The translations under genes were made by a program, and so were the position numbers. From Baylisascaris procyonis (taxonomy: Eukaryota > Nematoda > Chromadorea > Rhabditida > Ascarididae): a stretch of DNA of 64,000 bases. The number at the start of each line of letters is the position of its first letter. The first letter of the stretch is position 1. Below the pieces are notes generated by a model. It was given only the letters and a program-made list of their open reading frames with translations, searched no databases and was not told the origin of the DNA. This document shows, piece by piece, positions 37,851 through 51,033 of this stretch. The stretch lies in assembly GCA_037389465.1 (NCBI GenBank), contig JAZARR010000171.1, forward strand, positions 1,302,001 through 1,366,000. The letters are read 5' to 3'.

Positions 37851-39503
37851 CTACAGGTAATCCGATCCGGATTGTGCGGGTAGCCGCTTTTTGAAATGCT
37901 TAGAAATGCTTCATAGATTTACTCAGCGAGCATTACTATTATTTTCGGCCCAAGAAATGTTACCTTAACAATTTAAAATTTTTTCTCTATAAAACTTTTG
38001 ATGAATTCACAAATTTTTTTGGAATTTATTAATTCATTGCCCATTTGAAGGATAAAATATTGAATTTTTACTAAATTGAAATATAAGAAATTATGCACAT
38101 CTATATTGCTTTATATTTAATAAAAGACGTGAAACATAACTGCTTCAGATATAATAGAAATAAATATTTCTTTTTACCACTAAATACCGAGAGATAATAC
38201 CATTGATTTAATTTCATAGACGAGTGAATTATGAAAGATTGTTATCGATGGCGGATATTGTAAGCTGCTCACTTCATTCATATAGCCAGCCGGCTAGCTA
38301 TATTTCAGTAAACAAATGCAAACAAAAAGAAAAAAATAGCTAAAGCGATGAAATCTGCGATGAACATTTTCAGTATGGCCACATCAAAATAAATGCTATC
38401 GTTTAACGAAACTTCCGGTCTATACTCTTCTCATAAAAAAAAAACATATGCGAGCACACATACACAAAACAAAACAAAAAAAAGAGAACTTTACGTCAGC
38501 AAGTTATACACTTTTCGACTGTCTTCATTTGAAAGCATTCATCGTTACAACAACTATCCCTCATATATATTCATCTTTGTGATATATTGAAATCTATCAC
38601 AGCATCACTTTTTAATTATTTCATATTAAATTCTCTAGGGCATAGCTATTAAATTATTTCGGGCATTTATGGGCGGCAACATTATCAGATTCTTCATAAT
38701 TCCCATTATTGATGATTTTATTTGAGTTTTTTTCAGAAGTAGTAATGCTATAGAAATCAACAGGACGAGAGGATTATGATATAGAAAGATCCAAGAATAG
38801 TCGTTGGAGTGACCTCAGGTTAAAAACCATATGAATTATTGATCGACTCAAGAAGCTGCACATGAGATAGTTCGGGCAAGTATATATGAGCGGCAACATC
38901 TTCAGATTCTTGTTCGTATGAAAGCGCGAAAACTTTTGAGTGTTACATCTAAATACCCTTGTTTATGTCTAAAGGACTTCGACGTTGCAACTTAAAAACT
39001 TTTTGGGATAAAGTTCATTAAAGGGCTATTTTGAGCGTGTTTTTAGATCAACTTTTGAAGACCCAGTGATTACCATAACGTTCATCACGTGAACTTCGCT
39101 ATCATTAGTGATAACGGATCAAGAATTGGCAATCTTCGTCTTTCTTCAGAACTAGAAAAATAGTCTTGGAGAACGGCCCCAACACTAAGAATCCCATAAT
39201 AAATTTCAGGACGTTTTTTTTTAAAAGAACAAGCGTTTCATTAAAGCGGAAGCTACAGTTTGTTTACATAGTTAAGCCAAACAACAGCAGCAGCACTTAA
39301 TGCTTCAGACATGTGAAAGCAAACGTTCAGAATTAAAACCCGAATAGTTTGAAAAAAAAGCTTGATGTGAGCAAGATTTCATTCATTTCGGTGGAGTTCT
39401 CCTGTGTTATTTAGATTAGCACGTGGGGAGGGGGGAAGGGGTGGGAGGGGTTGAGAAGGAGAGAGGGCGGGATAAGTGCATCAAAAACAATCTTTTCTTG
39501 CAG
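37851..39503. other. Stretch with no convincing gene
   Basis: A/T-rich, no exon supported. It ends with the G-rich tract at 39425-39450, just upstream of an exon candidate. Confidence 0.4.
39425..39450 (+). repeat. G-rich tract, canonical quadruplex pattern
   Basis: Five G-runs of 4, 6, 4, 3 and 4 bases are separated by one or two bases (A, AA, T, A). This satisfies the usual four-run, short-loop pattern on the plus strand. It sits 54 bp upstream of the acceptor of the exon candidate 39504-39599. Confidence 0.85.
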
Positions 39504-39599
39504 GTGACAAAGTTGGTAAACACGTCAAATGAGTGCAACAAAAAATTGGCAAGCCAGGAAAAGCCAGGAAAATCTTCGGCGGAGGATTCAACAAGTATT
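39504..39599 (+). CDS. Internal exon candidate, unrecognised
   Basis: Thirty-two codons open between the acceptor TTTTCTTGCAG and the donor ATT|GTATGT. The other two frames are closed. The peptide VTKLVNTSNECNKKLASQEK and what follows (PGKSSAEDSTSI) is polar and looks like a linker region. Length is a multiple of three (phase 0 on both sides). No partner exons were identified. Confidence 0.42.
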
Positions 39600-40103
39600 G
39601 TATGTGCTTTCAAAATTCACCGTATGATCGGACCATATTTCCGCTTATATCCACTATAATGAATGATGAGATAAGCGCTGCGTTGGACACAATTATCCAA
39701 CTAGTTTTCCTTTCATAGTCCCTATTTCAAAAGTGTTTGAAGTAGTTCGAATAGTATTCTAATGAATTTTCGGGTTCGCCGATAGATCATGAGGTAGATG
39801 CGTTCTTGGAAATTTAGATTGCGAAGGCGATAGTATCGTGTTCAACTCATATAGACATTTTTGGGTTCACTAGGTACCATTCTGTTATCACTGAGCATAA
39901 AGTGGTGAAATTCTCTTATTATAATACAGAGTACATAATAAGAAGGTGAAAACTTGATTAATACAAGAAGTAATATAAGAGGTAAAGTAAACGTATACAC
40001 CAAACGGTAAGTTCTCTACCGCTTTCATGATAACCCAACGAACTAAAAAAAAACTATTATCCGTTACAAATACTGGTAGCTTTGGTAACCGCTTGATTCT
40101 CAC

Positions 40104-40259
40104 CTGTGCAGTGGTTCGATGTGACCGAAACAAATGCTCTTTTTTTGGAGAATTTCTAGACGGTTGAAGTTTGAGGACTTTATTTTGCATATTTTTATTT
40201 TTGTTGACGATTTCTAAAGCTGACTGAGCAGTTAGACGGAATGCGAAGGCAAATTCCAA
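40104..40259 (-). CDS. Exon candidate, unrecognised
   Basis: The frame is open for 52 codons and ends at a strong donor GCACAG|GTGAGA (40104). The peptide includes FAFRLTAQSALEIVNKNKNM and KKEHLFRSHRTTAQ, basic and hydrophilic. The 5' boundary is uncertain: only a weak AAG acceptor precedes it and the first codon is TTG. Confidence 0.3.
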
Positions 40260-41812
40260 CCCGCTTCATTTGGCAGTTTCCTGCATTTGTTTCAATGTAC
40301 TTTTATCGATGGAACAATCAACCAGAAATTACGATGTTTTCATATGTTTGAAATCAGCCACGATAAGAACGTCATAGGCAGTTATGATTTTTCAATGAAT
40401 TTCCTTCATCAAATAAAGAAGTCACTGGAAGGGGAAATTAAAGAGAGAGAAGGATGGCGAGCGAGGCGCGAGGCTGAAGGAAGGACGTTTATAAAACCTA
40501 CTCTGGTATCATTTTTTGGCACTAAAAATCAGCTAAAGGCACCGAATTTTATTCCTTACATACGCTTGCCCTATTCTATGTTGCTGATATTTTCAACAGC
40601 TTCGACGAAATATTGAATCGGCTTATCGGGTGACAACGTAGGATAGCCATATGTCGCACAGTCACACAAGTATTACTCAATTCACCACTGAATTATAAAA
40701 ATTCCTCAATGTGCTCTTTGTGCGTTTGGGATTTTACATAATTTCGTGTCATATATTCGTTAACTTGGCTAGTCGCTCGCTTATAACCTCATCTGATAAG
40801 ATATTTAGAACAATCAAAATTGGCGTTCATATAGAAAATAATGATAATCGGTGAAAAGATTCTCCCGTTTAACTTTGAAAATTTTAAGAAGGTTAGCTCG
40901 GATTTATCATACAAAAAGCCTATATTATTGAAAGTTTCATAGTGGAAACTCACAAATGAGTGGTAAATTCTTCCCCTCAAAAATCATCAACTATATAATA
41001 AGTTGAAAAATTTTATTTTTCATCATTTTCTATTGGGATTTAGCAGTTATGCGCTTCGGCGATGAGAAATTTCACTGACTGCTTCTACAAATTCCACTGA
41101 TAATTCAGATACACAATATAATCACTGAATTGCATCTGCACATATCATTGAGCACATTTCCCTAACACCTTCATAGTTTAGATGATAGTGAAATTGTCTA
41201 TCATTTCTCGCAAACTTTGCGGCCAGCCCAAATAAAAGTTGAAAGAATAAGTTATAATATGCAGGTATACAATATACGTGGTGTTAGCGTCATTATTGAG
41301 AGTCGATACAGTATCTGCCTTCTAATAATCCCTTCCAAACTGACACAAAGCAGTAACATTATCGTTTACTCACTTGAGATTATGCTCTGAAAAGTCCATC
41401 AAGGATTAGCACAGCTCGAGTTCATTCCTTCGAACTTGAAGCGCAATTACAGCTGCGACGTTTGCGTCACTGCATCTATTAGTTCTTCAAGTGGTGGAAC
41501 CGTCTTTGGTAGAAAGAGAAACTATCGCTGCTATTAGCAACTGCTAATATATGCTGCAGTAGTTCGAATTATCTTCTTAACAGATTGCGTTCTACTTTAT
41601 AATAAGCTACTCCATTTACCTTGAATTTTACATGGTAAGATAGTTCTGCAGAAGTCAAATTCCACACCAGTTTTTTGCAACTTTTTAACTAAGAAGGATT
41701 CAACGGCGTGCCAAAGATTGGCCATTAGAATGCTGGTAAAGCGGTGGCCTCATTATGGAAGGATTATCAAAAAACGGCGTTGCAAACGTTTTCTGCAGAT
41801 ATTAATAACCAA

Positions 41813-41855
41813 TCACTAGCACCTCAAATACAAGTCACTAGCACCTCAAATACAA
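41813..41855. repeat. Tandem duplication, 22-bp period
   Basis: TCACTAGCACCTCAAATACAA occurs at 41813-41833 and again at 41835-41855. Confidence 0.85.
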
Positions 41856-42693
41856 ATATGCAGCGATCGTGCATCTTTCAACTTTGCCAATCTATAGGAA
41901 TGTCTCAGTGACGGAGGAATCTATGTGCAGACGTCGTCACCATTTCGTTGCTTCTTGTGGACTGCAAAGTTTCCTTGCTTTTACATCTCTTCAAAATTCG
42001 TCCCGTTTTTGTTTTTTTTTTTTCTACGGTCTTTTAGACAAATTCATGAGATGCGCGGTTAGAAATCCAACGCTTCATCCTTCCGCCTTCGGAGGGCAAT
42101 AATTTTTAGGCAACCTTTTTTCAGCCTCATATATGAAATGGCTCTCGTTAAAAATTTCCTTGCGTAACATCAGTACAAAATTCCGGCAAGAACCGGTTCG
42201 CCTGCTTTCCTATTTTGGCGCACAGGCTACAAGAGCAAGTCCAAATATATTGTCTGCGGTTTGATTTCCTTTGAATCGTTCATTCATGAAGATACAAGAT
42301 ACAGTTGACAAAGGAACATGAAGAGCAACATACGCAGCACGATGAGCATCATTTCAGATGGAGTCAATAGACAAAGGCTTTACAAAAAAAAAGTAAGATA
42401 ATGAATAGGAAATATGCGGAGAGAAGTGATCGAACTTGATATGGAGTTCGTTGTAAGTCATGCAAATTTTTCATTGCAAATCAAAAATTGATGCAAACTA
42501 GAGTTTTATTAGAAGTCGAAGAAATGCATTCATCTGTGAAAAAGATCCATATTAAACGATATTTCCTGTATTGTGTTAATTTATTTCGATAGTTCCCCCT
42601 GATTATCACCTAATGGTGCAGCATTTTCTCCTCTGCGCGCAACACACTAAATAATGCTAGAGATTAGCTTCAATAATGAACGAGTAAATACAG

Positions 42694-42923
42694 TTACGTT
42701 CCACTGGAGTCAGCCTGCTGTCTCAACTCAACTATATGAGGATATAGCGACGCCCATTGATGCGTTAAATGTGAGATTTTAGAAGGGTTCTCTGAAATTA
42801 GTCCATAAAGTCCAACAAGGCTGTCAGCAAACGGAGGAGCGATCCCATCGAGAGAGGGTGTGGTAAAATGCTTCGAGGTTGATGTGGGCTCATATGGATA
42901 GTTCCATTGTATTGATGATATCA
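42694..42923 (-). CDS. Terminal exon candidate, unrecognised
   Basis: Begins after ATATGCAG and runs 76 codons to a stop at 42694. The peptide looks folded and non-repetitive, for example WNYPYEPTSTSKHFTTPSLD, PPFADSLVGLYGLISEN and HQWASLYPHIVELRQQ. A 17-nt upstream piece (42991-42975, after TTTTAG, donor GTGAGA) could join in phase through a 51-nt intron. I do not recognise the family. Confidence 0.4.
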
Positions 42924-44923
42924 CTGCATATGTTTATTGCACTCCTAATGTTTCATCACTCTAACCCATCTCACGGAATCTTGTTGCCTCCCTAAAACAC
43001 AAACATGGAAGCATTCGAAATCCGAATTTTTTTGAGCATGTTCTTCATAGAAGATCATTAAACATGATACTACTGCTGGTATTGAAACTAAGCTATTATA
43101 CGAAATGCCGATTTCAAATCGGAAATCAAAAGTGGTCATGTCAGCGGAAGTTGTTTTTGCAAATTATCGTCAAATTAGAATGAATTACCAAAAAAAATTT
43201 CCCGCAGGGTTCTCACAACTCATGCGAGCAGCTGGAAAAAAGTGTAAAATTTTACAACATACATCTCTAAAATAAGCGATAAGCTTACAGACCACATTTA
43301 TGTATGGGATTGTTGCAGAGATTTTTTTTTAATCGTTACGAGAAAGTTCTCTCACCTTATTCTTCTACCTATTAAAACAAGATCTCTAGTTGCATATCCA
43401 TCTCTCTGAGTATTAAGTATTAGTTTTTGAGTCATAAGAAGCTAATTTATTCCATACAAATCAATAGAAGCATTTCGTGGGGTATTCAACAACTGCACGC
43501 TTAATAGAAAGTTTTTTGCGATTAGCTTTTTATTCGCGTTCTACTGTCGAAGGATAACAAATGCTCAAAATTATTTCATTCAAATTTCTATCAACATTTG
43601 GGGTAAATTTTTTTGGTAATTTTATTGAGGTAAAAATGCTCAAGTATACCAATAGATTCATAGAGATTAGGATGTAAATGACAGATCGGTTGATGAGTGG
43701 TTAAAATTAAAATAAAGAAGAAGAAACGCAATCGCTTTTTTTGGTTGTTTCTTCAGATGACTGAAACGGCAAAAGGATCCTAGCCGCTCTTTTATCAAGC
43801 GGCAAGAAACGAGGCAGCGTTGAAAATTGTTTCGACTGTGGATAGTACCACCGGGACAATTTGCCTAGTTTATTCGTCTGAAACCTTTTCAACGCCTAAA
43901 TTTACTTTCTACTTAGTGCCTCATTTTATTTTTATTTCATTCCTTATTTCATGTTTCTCGAAGAAATGAAAAGAGTTCGCCCGTTTTAAGAAAAAAAAAA
44001 AAAAAAATTCGGCGTTGAATGGTTATCAACAAAAATTATTGTTAAGCCACAATTTGTGGGGTTTATTGCTATCTTCCGGCATTTCGGCTTGTGGTGGTTT
44101 AGTTTTTGCTGGAATATTTGCTTCCATGCGTTTGTGTTAAATTTACAAATCACATATTACAAAGTTTAATAATTACAACGGGCAGAGTTGTGCAAATATT
44201 TTTCGAAAATCTTCACATTTCAATTGGGAAAGAAATGATGCGAAGAGCAAACAACTTAAGTAGCTGGAATTAAAACGTAAAAGTTTTAATAACTGTCATG
44301 CATTAAAAAATTTCAACATACACAGAGTTGAAAATTCTCTTTAATCTACAACAATATTACATCGTTTCTTGGCGCAAAATCTTTAGAGTTGATGATTAAC
44401 TTATATAGTATTGATGACAGCCGACTGGTTTATTTTAACGATAATGGCTACTGAAAAATGAGTGAAAGACGTTAGTGATGAAGACATAAGCAAGCATCAT
44501 TCGTCATAACAAAATGTCATCCGTATAAACAAAATGATAGCCCTTTTCACTCTACAACCAGATGAAATATGCAAGAAGACAGTAACGATAGAAAATCTTA
44601 CAAATAAAGCCATTTTGGCTCAGTTGTTATTAGCGCGAACTAAAATTTTATTAATCAACTAATAAGGAGCATAAGTATAGATAGCAAGGATTGACTTCAA
44701 GAAATGCTCTTGTGCATAAACTAATCTTTGTAGGGAATGTGAAAAGAAAATGTGACTGATGAAGGATTTCAATGCAGACACTTTTTTATCCTAGTGAGCC
44801 AAAAGGCTAACTAAATCGACAGATGGTGGAAAATCGCGTTGAAGAAGTAAGTACGATTGACGCATTTGTAGTGTAGAATGCACGAAAAAAAAAATCTACA
44901 CTTCGACTAGAGTTGAATGAGTT

Positions 44924-44973
44924 AGTGATATTATCGCATCAATACCCGAGTGATATTATCGCATCAATACCCG
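44924..44973. repeat. Perfect tandem duplication, 25 bp x 2
   Basis: The 25-bp unit beginning AGTGATATTATCGCATCAAT is present at 44924-44948 and 44949-44973 without a mismatch. A recent duplication. Confidence 0.92.
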
Positions 44974-45570
44974 TTGAAAATGTGAGATATCACACTCTAT
45001 AAAAGCAATTTTTAAAAAAAATTTTTCGATTAATCTCAAAATTAACCTATCGGATAGACAAATCGACAGCAAAGAACCATTAAGATAATCATGAAACATC
45101 AAAAATAATTTCTTTCTTCAAAAGAAATTTGCTTAAATATGTAAATTTCGATTTTGTTTGAATTTTATGCAAAATTTCTGCTTAAATAATTCATCAATAT
45201 TGCCTCGTAGATCATTAAGAAAAGATGATATCCGCAAATCAGTGATAAACATTAACCTGAAGAACTTATCGAGAGATAACCACTCGATGAGGGAATGAAT
45301 TCGAGAAATCGTCCACAATGCGTATAACATCGACGCTTTTTCAATAGATTAGCTTCATCAATTTGTCGGCTAAGATAGGCATTCGAAGAGAGATATGCAC
45401 AAACGTCTACTCATTGATATCGTCTATCCATAAAACATTCGATAATATCGCACGCCTAATAGCAATTATTTTATTGCTCAAAGATTATGTCTCGACTTTT
45501 TACTAGACACTTTTTTGCCTATCTCAAGGCGACATCAACGATGATAGCACAGGCACTAGCAGTAAGAAGG

Positions 45571-45630
45571 ATATAAAAGAGATATAAGAGAGAGAAAGGG
45601 AGAGAGGGAGAAGAGAGAAAAAGAGGCAGT
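45571..45630. repeat. GA-rich microsatellite
   Basis: Purine tract of GAGA/AGAG with AAAG and GGGA interruptions. Confidence 0.7.
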
Positions 45631-46560
45631 GAATTAATCAAAAAAAAGCTCAGAGTAAAAACATATAGCTTAACAGTTGTTTTTTGGAAGATTAATCAAC
45701 TTTTTTCTTCGATAGGCCAATAAAATTGTCCGTCCAGGTGAGCAACCATTCTAGAAAGCCGAAGAATGGACGATATAAAAATATAGTCTAATCACCACCT
45801 TCAAACGGTGAAGAAAAAAACTGGAAGAATGCGGATTTTGAGCAATGAAAGATTAGCTGTGAAATGGCGCTGGGAAAAACTATGGTGCATTGACGTGAGG
45901 TCGGCCATCGCCTTTCTGGCATTTGCTGACGCAAGCGCAATGGGATACAAACAATGACTCTTTCAATATGTAACGTTTTTATTTTCTCATTGAAAATCTC
46001 ATAGTTGAGCACTTTTGGATCGACGAATGAAACGTTATGTCGGGTGGATTATTTAACTCTTCCCTCGATGATCACCTCAAGCTTAGTACAGAAATAGTTA
46101 CTACTATGAAGTGGGCCTTCTACGCATATAAGGAATCTAAGTTATTTTTCATGAAGTTCGAGTGTTCTTTCGGAGGTTTCTAGAGATATCACCATGCAAA
46201 GCTATAGTAGGCACGCCTATATATATCCACTCTATTGCTTTACTTGGCTAGAATGGACCGCAGAGATAACCTCCGTGCAGCTCGCTGATAGTTTCGTGTG
46301 TTTAGATCGAGCACCTCCAAAACAGGCGATCGCAAAGGTCAGATGAAATCTTTTCATATAGAGTTCATGCAGACATTATTTTCAGATCCCACGTCCTTAG
46401 AAACCATCGTGAAGGGAATTTCATTACGCGATTCCTAGCTTTGAATGATTTCTATGGAAGTTATGCGTTCCAATTCAGTCACTGAATCTGCTATTGTATA
46501 CTAATACCCCATTGCTAGTAAGAGATCACACAATCATATGAATTTCGACTCAAACGTTGC

Positions 46561-46830
46561 TTATACGATAAAGTTCTTCCGAAGGAGTCTTTCTAGAAAG
46601 CGCTTATTCAACGAGGAAGACCATCTACTCCTGTTACACTTCTCAGTGGCTGAACTCTCAAAATTATCGCCATTTGTTTCATTATTTTTGCAGTTGCAAA
46701 CTAATTCAAGAAAGGTAGATCTAATTGCTTGAATCCACTTCGAGTTCCCTGGAACTGAGCTATTTGTTGGTTGTCGGGTGTTTGAGGTTTTTTCTTCCGA
46801 AAGCATATGCGTTGCGACAGAGGCTGCCAA
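46561..46830 (-). CDS. Exon candidate, unrecognised, polar
   Basis: About 89 codons are open on the minus strand. The peptide is Ser/Thr/Asn-rich with basic ends, for example SNTRQPTNSSVPGNSKW and SSLNKRFLERLLRKN. An acceptor-like CTTGGCAG lies at the 5' side. The plus strand also has a 64-codon ORF (46538-46732) ending near a possible donor AAG|GTAGAT, so the strand is unsettled. Confidence 0.25.
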   Translation of the reverse strand: MAASVATHMLSEEKTSNTRQPTNSSVPGNSKWIQAIRSTFLELVCNCKNNETNGDNFESSATEKCNRSRWSSSLNKRFLERLLRKNFIV

Positions 46831-47397
46831 GGCAGTCGGAAAATTGGGGTGAAGGATTCAAGTTCCAGTGAAGTAATGATAACCCCATATTTGTAGAACT
46901 CAAAAATTTTTCATGGCGCGGGCAAGTTCAGCAATGAAATAAAGATGAAACATGTTATTGAACGGTTTGCAAATGATGAGCAGTCTGCCCTGCAATACTA
47001 TTTTATCTATCGAGTTCCTCACCGGAAACAAGCAAAAAAAAAACCCTCTTATAACATCTCTTCTAGCTATTAAAAGAAGCGAAAGGATTCAAGGTGGAAG
47101 TTCGAAGAAAAAACATCGTCATCAACTATGCGCATTATTGCTAGAACGATGGAGAGTGAAGAACTATAGCCGAAAGAGAAAACAATAAGGGAACTAATCT
47201 GTGCATTTTGCAGTCATTCGCCTGTCAATTTCTCGTCATAAGCTCTACAGATTCACTTGATATTTTCAACTTAGCAAGTGGCTTCCTATTTACCCATATG
47301 GGCAAAATGGGAATGACAAGACGGGTGAAGTTTGTCAAAACGTATCGTAGAACGATTGAGGTTATCGATGACGCAACACAGAATGGCATGTAACTAT

Positions 47398-47455
47398 ACA
47401 GACACACAGACACACAGACACACAGACACACAGACACACACAGACTCACACAGAT
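47398..47455. repeat. GACACACA-type tandem repeat
   Basis: Five or six copies of an 8-10 bp unit (CAGACACA variants) in a row. It gives Cys/Val-rich minus-strand ORFs (VCVCVS) that are repeat artefacts. Confidence 0.88.
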
Positions 47456-47538
47456 TGCAGTCACCGCATTTCATGTGACCAAAGAGAACAAATTTCGAGA
47501 TGAAGCAATAAAAAAATTTGCGTACATTTAGGTGATAC

Positions 47539-47700
47539 CGTTCAAGGTGTGATCTGTTGAAAGGATAAACGAGGAGATTATCATTGTAGTCAAAATGCTT
47601 CAATGTTACAACGTCATCATTAACCATCAAACTGGCGCTGTCTTTAGTGATCGTCTCAATATGCGCATTACAATGTCGAGCTAAGACTTTATCCGCCAAC
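47539..47700 (-). CDS. Exon candidate, unrecognised
   Basis: Starts after CTTTAG with one base, then 53 open codons to a weak donor GAACG|GTATCA. The peptide is LADKVLARHCNAHIETITKD followed by a stretch with DDVVTLKHFDYNDNLLVYPF. Ordinary composition; no family recognised. Confidence 0.3.
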
Positions 47701-50700
47701 CTAAAGCATACTTTCTGTTTCTACGTGAAAGTATCCCTTTCTATTGCGAAGAATTTATACTAGTGTTGTTATGAGTTTATTATGGCGCTAAAACTTTATC
47801 ACTCCTAGGTGTCGCAGCACATTTTGCATTAATGTCGAGACACCACAGAGATATGCCATAAGGTGAAGCAGACAATAGAATATATGATTTTGAAATGGTC
47901 ATATAAAGTTTGTGAAGTTTATTTAGCGCATCAAATTAGCACAAGCAGGAAGCGAACACTATTTGCTCTTCAGTATCCGGATTGATCATTTCTTATTTCT
48001 GTATATTTATTGCAGAATTTAGCAGAAATTGCAAGAATGAAAGCAGCCGTTAAGTTGGCTGACTAGATAGTAAGCATCTTTTATAATTAAATATAAACTT
48101 TTCTTGCTGAATGAGACTAAAAACTACTTGCTACGATTAGTTCGAATGAACGAAACGACTTTTCAATTGAACATAGACACTTTTTTTTTTTGAAGAGACA
48201 CGAATATATTAAACGAACCATTTTCATCGCCGACGGTTGAATATTTCAAGCAAAATGGTGCGCAAAATGTTTGTGCATAGCGTGATGCAAGCATTTGCAT
48301 TACGATACACGCAAGCAATAATGCTTACGTTGCAATAAGCTTTCATCGTATATAAATCTATCATTGCGATTTTCTCTACATTCCATTTTTATATGGGCGG
48401 AATTTAAAAAGCAAAACATTAGTGAACATTCATAGATATATCTAGGCTTCCGTTCCTTAGTATTTCTCATTCAAAGATGTCGTTGTAAATTATCGAAAAA
48501 ACAACATGGAGAGAATATATGAAACCACTTAAATAAAACATATACATATATTAAACTTTGATGGTATTTAGAAGATTTATTGATGCAAATTTCGCTCAAT
48601 TCCTATTCCAATATTTCACTAATGAGATGCTCAATGACAAAATGCTCGTATATGGTAGAGGTTTTAGATCTATTTATGTCAACGCTACAATTGAACGTCA
48701 ATGTTATTTTGAGCGCAGAAAATACTTTATCTGTGAAACAATAGAAAAAGAACACTAACGATTGAATACGACAAAAATTGGAGTAAAGTTCGACGGATAA
48801 CGTCAACAAAAATGATTAAAAGAAATCGGCTAATGAAACATTCCTGAAACGGAAATGTCTCAAGCTCTAATAAATGGTTTCAAGCGGTATTACTAGTACT
48901 ATCATATTGCATTTTTTAAATTCATCGTGGCAACTTTGTGCCTAACTGTGCATATTCGTTTCACGTAGTAATTTTACCCTTGAATAGCAGAAATTGAAGG
49001 AACAAAATTTAGCGGATATAAGGCAGTCGATTTTATTACCTAATTTATTTTTTTTCCACTAGCTACTTTATTTATCGAACTAATTGATTTTCATTTTAAC
49101 TTGGTTAATGCAAAAATTAAAAATGCAATATATGATAGCATGACTATGACCATTTTTAGAAATCGGCGAAGATATCTTAGTGATACAGATTATTGCATAT
49201 GGCATCAACTCATCTTCAGCGCTTTTCCAATAATTCATACGTACACTTGCTAAGCCGATAGGTGGATGAAAGTTTAAAATGGATGCAAAATAATAGTAAT
49301 GGTAAAATGTAGAAGAATATTTGAAATACAAGCTCTCATGCGAATGAGATTTTCAACATATCCAGGAATACTATCATGATATCAACGAATAAAAGAAAGA
49401 GGTCTTCTAGCTGATGCGGCGCTGAAACCGCTTCTAAAAGAAATTTACATATTAATGTAGGGGTTATTGAATTATAAATAACTAGAAGAAGCGTTATAGA
49501 TAAATAGAAAACTGGATTTATGGGAATTATTATGAAGTTTTATATGGTAAAATAAACATAAACAAATCCAAGAGCAAATACGCGCAATACTCTTTTTCCC
49601 TTCTTGATTTGAGATTGTAAAAAAAAAAATTGGTTTGGGAAGGATAGTAACTTTGGAACGGAAAAAAAGAGACGAAAAACTATCGCATCATCTAAATAAA
49701 AATTTCTACAATTTGATATGATCGTTATAAAATAAGATTTCCTGAAGGGATATATGGATAAACTATATCCTACAATATATACCAGTTTCATGAGCCGTAT
49801 AAATCATTTTTTTTTCCAAAGACGGCAATCTGACCACTTTTAAAGCGATGCCCTATGCAATCGAAATTTTGCATGAGTTCGAAGCGTATTCAAAGTGTAA
49901 CCACATCTGTTGCATTTTCCATAACATAGAAAATGCAAATGTCATGAAGAAATTGGCGAAGCAATTTTCATGCTTGCAATGAGTATAACAGAGAGACGAG
50001 TGTCACAATGGAGATCTTAAATGAAACAATTGCTTGAATGGCGGAAAATATTTCTGCTTGATATTGAAAACGCAAGCGTACGAAATGCTAACAAAAAAAG
50101 ACAATGAAAGATATAACGATAAAGACGTTAAGTTTAGATGACCGAATATGATTCTAAAGTTTGCAGTAACAAATTTTGATTGACTACCTTTAAAGAGACG
50201 AAACGCCAAATTCATTGTGAATTTTTCTTCCTCGGAAAAGTAGGCAAATTAAGGCAGTTGTCGGCACAATTGCAGCGAAATGAAATTACAATCATCTTCA
50301 TATGATACATTTTTTTGGCGCATTCGATTGCATCGTTGAATGATAGAATGATTTCGGAGGCATACGGAATAAAGATGCCGACTAAAAATGGAATGAACAT
50401 CGAAAATAGATGGGTTGTATCGAATGTCGGTGCGCGTTTTCTTAGAACCCACAATTGAAACCACAAAACGAAATCAACGATCGTTTTAATGGGCATCTTT
50501 GATTGCTTCGTAAACGGAAAGCAAACCGCTTCTAGTTGCACAATTTTCTCACAAGGATTCTATTTGTGTATATTCTATCGTAATAGCAACGAAAAGGATT
50601 TTCAGTGTGAAAATGAATCGTCGTCAATATTTGACTGATATACGTTATGAAGAAATCGATGAAGAAAAATCATTCTATTTTCAAATAATCCGAATTTTCA

Positions 50701-50777
50701 ATTTGTGCATACTCCCACTATCGTAAAACGTATGGTGATTTCTTTTGAAAAGTTATAAGTTTCATTCGTATTCCTTC
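47701..50777. other. Stretch with no firm gene
   Basis: A/T-rich. A minus-strand ORF at 50541-50212 contains a hydrophobic stretch (LFSMFIPFLVGIFIPYASEI) and could be a membrane-protein exon, but a second frame in the same DNA looks equally coding-like and I found no matching splice pair. Confidence 0.35.
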
Positions 50778-51033
50778 TTAGATTTGGATCATTTTGTAGC
50801 CGATCTCATATTTCCATGAAAATTGTTTACTGAAGATGCCCATTCGTAATAGTGGTTTCGTGCTTAAGGAAGTAATTTGAGCATTCATCCATCGTTCAGC
50901 ACACGGTATGCGATGAGTTGGTGGAAGTGTCACGCCTTCAGCTGGCATACGCTCATTTGCAAGCCACACAGGAAAGTCCATTATATAAGCTGGCACCATA
51001 TTATATACTCCACTCATCTCATCCGCTGCCTTT
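50778..51033 (-). CDS. Terminal exon candidate, unrecognised
   Basis: After the acceptor ATGATTTAG (exon starts 51033) one base and 84 codons run to TAA at 50778. An internal ATG at 51017 could instead start a 79-residue single-exon protein. The peptide is well mixed: PAYIMDFPVWLANERMPAEG, THRIPCAERWMNAQITSLST, KQFSWKYEIGYKM. One leading base makes it phase-compatible with the exon 53443-53313 (codon TT+A, Leu). The family is not recognised. Confidence 0.5.

Noticed and set aside
47394..47464. Cys/Val-rich ORFs (VCVCVS)
   Set aside because: Produced by the CAGACACA tandem repeat.
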